DNA of 62,254 nucleotides from Desulfurococcales archaeon (GTDB lineage: Archaea; Thermoproteota; Thermoprotei_A; Sulfolobales; WAQK01): the NCBI GenBank assembly GCA_027083135.1, contig JALWQH010000024.1, forward strand, positions 1 through 62,254, given 5' to 3'. Made by a program: the position numbers and the translations under genes. Shown here in pieces: positions 59,646 to 62,254 of this stretch; position 1 is the stretch's first letter; each line of letters starts with the position of its first letter. A model generated the notes under the pieces. It was not told the origin of the DNA, did not search any database, and was given only the letters and a program-made list of their open reading frames with translations.

Positions 59646-61355
59646 TTGAGCGTCAGCAGGGGGTCGCTATACCTGGTGAAATACGTGGTGCTTGGAGCCA
59701 TAGTAGGGGCAGTTATAGCGCTATACGTGGAGATCTTCTACCTGCTTAGAGACCTGTTCTCCGTGCTTAGAGACTCCATTCTCCCCTCCTATGGTATAGG
59801 AACATTCATATCAGTATTCCTGGGGCTCAGCCTAGCCCTATACCTGGCCGTAAAATACAGTATAACTGGGACTCCTGGAAGCGGCACCCACTACATTTTG
59901 TCAAGCCTCCATCTCAAGGATGGGCGGATGGCCGCCAGGGACACTGTTGTCAAGCCAGCCTCATCGGCCCTAACCATAGCTGCAGGCGGGAGCGCGGGGC
60001 TAGAGGGCCCCAGCCTCGTGCTTGGAGGAGGCCTTGGATCCCTACTCCACAATGTTTTCGGGGAGGATAGGAAGACAATAATGCTTTCAGGAGCAGCTGC
60101 AGGGCTCTCAGCAATATTCAGAGCCCCGCTTACAGGCCTCCTATTCTCGCTTGAAATACCGTTTAGGAAGGATATATACAAGGAGGTTTTCATAGAGGCC
60201 GCCATGGCCAGCGTCGTGTCATACCTGGTTATAAACACGCTTGTAGGGGGGGAGAAGATATTCGTCTTGAAGCAGGCTCTGCCCAGCGAGACCAGGCTGA
60301 CGGTCATAGGGGCCTCGCTCATCATAGGGCTCGTAGCAGCCGTGGCGTCAGTCGTATATGCTATTCTCTACGACTATGCTGAGGAGGCTATCCACGGCTT
60401 CACCATAAAGAACCAGCGTAACATGCTGCTGGCCCCCCTGATAGCTGCAGGAGTTCTTGCAGCAATATATCAGGCTTACCCTCAAGCCATGGGCGTCGGC
60501 TATGACTTCATGTCGAAGCTCTATAGGGGTGAGATAAGGTACGGGGTCATAATACTCGTAGGAATATTTGTGGCTAAGCTGCTGGCAACCATAACTACGT
60601 TCTCCTTCGGCGGGAGCGGGGGATTATTCATACCAGCCATATTCATGGGCTCTGTCCTAGGATACGCTACAGGCCTTGCACTCGGAGTGGATCCTGCAGC
60701 CTCAGCCATGATAGGAGCAGCAGCATTATTGGCAGGCTCACATAAAGTTCTACTAGCACCAGTCGCATTCATAGCTGAGACCGTTGGGGCAGCTGAGGTT
60801 ATACCAGCCCTAATAGCCTCAACCATAGCCTACTTCCTCAGCGGAAACTATAGCCTCTACTCGCATCAGCCTACGAGGAGGATAGTTGAAGCAGAGATGG
60901 CTCTAGACAGGCTTATACACATGCTGCCCTCAAGGGTTCTCCGCCTAGCCAGGAGAATACCGGTTAGAAGCGTGATGGTTACAAGCCCTGTGCGACTATA
61001 CTCGACCATGACCGTCAGCGAGGCCATAGAATTCTTCGCCAAACATCCATACAGGGTGCTACCAGTAGTGGATGATGAGGACAAGCTGATAGGCGTGACA
61101 AGCCTTGAGACACTCATAGCAATAGAGAATGAGGAAGGACATAGGAAGCTGGGCGAAATAGAGCTGGAAGAACCGCTTAAAATAAGCCCCAATGAGGATA
61201 TAATATCAGCGGCCTACCGCATGCTAGCCGAGAACAAGGACCACGCATACATAGTTGATTCTGGAGGCAAGCTTGCAGGCGTCATCACAAGCATAGATAT
61301 AGTTAGAATACTTGTACGCCTTCTCCCATTACACGTGTATGCGGGGTGGAAGTAA
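59646..61355 (+). CDS. ClC-family chloride channel/transporter with CBS domains
   Basis: 569 aa. GSGTHY (first selectivity stretch), GGSAGLEGPS (GxEGP), and GGSGGLFIPAIFMG (GxFxP) line the ion path; the gating Glu is in GLEGP. Residues about 445-560 form a CBS pair (VRSVMVTSPVRLY ... AGVITSIDIVRIL) which may sense nucleotides. TTG at 59646. The 212-base gap before it has a TATA-like GCTTTAATTAT near 59600. Whether it exchanges H+ cannot be decided: the inner proton Glu was not identified. Confidence 0.9.
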   Translation: MSVSRGSLYLVKYVVLGAIVGAVIALYVEIFYLLRDLFSVLRDSILPSYGIGTFISVFLGLSLALYLAVKYSITGTPGSGTHYILSSLHLKDGRMAARDTVVKPASSALTIAAGGSAGLEGPSLVLGGGLGSLLHNVFGEDRKTIMLSGAAAGLSAIFRAPLTGLLFSLEIPFRKDIYKEVFIEAAMASVVSYLVINTLVGGEKIFVLKQALPSETRLTVIGASLIIGLVAAVASVVYAILYDYAEEAIHGFTIKNQRNMLLAPLIAAGVLAAIYQAYPQAMGVGYDFMSKLYRGEIRYGVIILVGIFVAKLLATITTFSFGGSGGLFIPAIFMGSVLGYATGLALGVDPAASAMIGAAALLAGSHKVLLAPVAFIAETVGAAEVIPALIASTIAYFLSGNYSLYSHQPTRRIVEAEMALDRLIHMLPSRVLRLARRIPVRSVMVTSPVRLYSTMTVSEAIEFFAKHPYRVLPVVDDEDKLIGVTSLETLIAIENEEGHRKLGEIELEEPLKISPNEDIISAAYRMLAENKDHAYIVDSGGKLAGVITSIDIVRILVRLLPLHVYAGWK

Positions 61356-61429
61356 GCACCATCTATCCGCAATGATTTCCACTAATCTTAAACCATTATT
61401 TAAGTGCTGGAATACTGCTTGAAAGGCAT

Positions 61430-61777
61430 CTATTCTTGAGAGCCGAGATACGTTGCCTTAAGCTTCAAGACTATCTGCCTCGCCCTCTCCTCCACGCATC
61501 TCGACACACAGCTATCCATGCATTTAGCCCCTCCCTCAGGACACTCCTCATACCTGCACTTAGCCTCACATGGCCTGCCATTCACCCTGATCAACTGTAG
61601 ATCCGAGCCCCCGATCCTGGAAAACGAGACAAGTGAGCCTACACCACACCCCCTCAACACATCCTTGAAGATCGATGGATCATCAAGGGAGGGATCAACA
61701 ATGAATCCCCTGAAAACCGAGGAGAATCCTTCAATAAGCCTTCTAGCAGCCTCAACCTTATCCACAGCTCTCCCCAC
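61430..61777 (-). CDS. Hypothetical cysteine-rich small protein
   Basis: 115 aa. The N-terminal half is alpha/beta, and the second half has six cysteines with spacings C..K.C....C......C...C...C (about residues 70-95), suited to binding metal or an Fe-S cluster. Family unknown. TATA GCTAAAAATAAC (about 61797-61808) gives a short leader. Confidence 0.68.
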   Translation of the reverse strand: MGRAVDKVEAARRLIEGFSSVFRGFIVDPSLDDPSIFKDVLRGCGVGSLVSFSRIGGSDLQLIRVNGRPCEAKCRYEECPEGGAKCMDSCVSRCVEERARQIVLKLKATYLGSQE

Positions 61778-61796
61778 TACTTCTAGGCGGCCACAG

Positions 61797-61808
61797 TTAT
61801 TTTTAGCT
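61797..61808 (-). promoter_or_regulatory. TATA box of the cysteine-rich gene
   Basis: GCTAAAAATAAC on the minus strand, about 20-30 bases before the start at 61777, giving an essentially leaderless transcript. Confidence 0.4.
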
Positions 61809-61872
61809 CTATGGAGGGAATATGCTCAGAGCCCATGGAACAACTAAACCCTACTGGGGAGACGATTAATTC

Positions 61873-62254
61873 CTACTCAGACTTCCCGCTCTGCCCAACA
61901 ATACTAATGGTTATCTTGAGGGGTTTTAGGCTCTGCGTATACAGGGTCTCCCTAACAGCCTCTTCAAGCATCTCTGAGATCATTGAGGCTAGCTCCTCAT
62001 GCAGCATTATTCTAGGCTTAACAACCCTCACCTCCACCCTGCATTCATCGCCTCCCCTCTGCACCATTATCTCCGCCTCTACTCCCAGCCCCCCCAATAC
62101 TTTTTCAACACTCATCTTGGCACACTCCTCTACTCCCCGGCAGCTGGGGCCTGGGAGGCTTGGCAGAGCAGTGCTAGGCACTCTGTAGAGGTAGGCTTCA
62201 AGCGTGTCCTTACAGGTGCCTATAACTCTAAGCGCATCGGCGCCGTAGAGCTGG
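61873..62254 (-). CDS. Hypothetical protein, 5' end beyond window
   Basis: The frame is open from the stop at 61873 to the window edge (at least 127 residues; the GTG at 62181 is not a likely start because the frame and protein-like sequence QLYGADALRV continue upstream). It contains an alpha/beta pattern (VLGGLGVEAEIMV, RVEVRVVKPRIMLHEEL) and two cysteines (SCRGVEEC). No family recognised. Confidence 0.6.
   Translation of the reverse strand, partial: QLYGADALRVIGTCKDTLEAYLYRVPSTALPSLPGPSCRGVEECAKMSVEKVLGGLGVEAEIMVQRGGDECRVEVRVVKPRIMLHEELASMISEMLEEAVRETLYTQSLKPLKITISIVGQSGKSE

Noticed and set aside
1-62254. CRISPR arrays, rRNA, tRNA, insertion sequences, replication origin
   Set aside because: No regularly spaced repeats, no rRNA/tRNA cores, no transposase or Cdc6/ORB-like cluster seen on reading both strands; a tRNAscan or ORB search could still find something missed.

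Overview
The window is a gene-dense stretch of chromosome from a hyperthermophilic archaeon of the Thermoproteota (crenarchaea), most likely Desulfurococcales or a close relative. The evidence is a cdvA-cdvB-cdvC division operon, RpoK, a thermosome, a protein disulfide oxidoreductase, GatD/GatE, a B12-dependent ribonucleotide reductase with an intein, TATA-type promoters, and many GTG/TTG starts with GGTG or GGAGG ribosome-binding sites. A CtaB-like haem farnesyltransferase suggests haem O/A and so an oxidase-based respiration (inference). No tRNA, rRNA, CRISPR array or transposase was seen.

Layout. 1-8 kb: the end of a probable gcvPB gene, a C/D box guide RNA, the cdvCBA operon (minus strand), two unknown membrane-type or helical genes, enolase, then trkA, an MscS-like channel, a zinc ribbon protein and signal peptidase. 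8-15.7 kb: topA, an M50 protease and rpoK in one minus operon, the thermosome, a degenerate TtuA/Ncs6-like protein and a three-gene minus cluster containing a thioredoxin fold without cysteines. 15.9-21 kb: nrdJ with a 357-residue intein that splits the NxCxE active-site motif, then PDO and an HTH regulator. 21-26 kb: a PPP phosphatase with two unknown genes, and an ABC ATPase fused to an acetyltransferase. 26-31.4 kb: hyuA-hyuB, an Asp/Glu-racemase/maleate-isomerase family enzyme and a DUF364 protein. 31.5-40.8 kb: AbrB-like and ferritin-like small proteins, gatE-gatD, and a VIT-like membrane protein plus P2-type ATPase operon whose 5' leader is a very long imperfect hairpin; then a Roadblock-like protein and a Bud32-like kinase. 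40.9-46.2 kb: moaA, ctaB, rhomboid, a CitG-like protein, DUF1614. 46.3-47.5 kb: a TumE-type toxin-antitoxin pair followed by an AT-rich gap that folds as a four-helix RNA. 47.5-62.2 kb: a JAMM protease, DUF711, cysS, a PMT-like membrane glycosyltransferase with a problematic 5' end, leuS, a CPA-type antiporter, a ClC channel with CBS domains and two small unknown proteins, one cut by the window end.

The signals most worth following are non-coding: the 116-nt hairpin abutting the ribosome-binding site of the metal-transport operon (39102-39217), the multi-branched RNA candidate at 47168-47309, and the C/D guide RNA at 188-251 whose D guide is complementary to the conserved peptidyl-transferase region of 23S rRNA. 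Among proteins, the nrdJ intein ends in Leu-Asp instead of His-Asn and sits at a sharp step in codon composition. Start codons have been reassigned in several genes where a promoter or ribosome-binding site argues for an internal start; these choices are stated in each entry.
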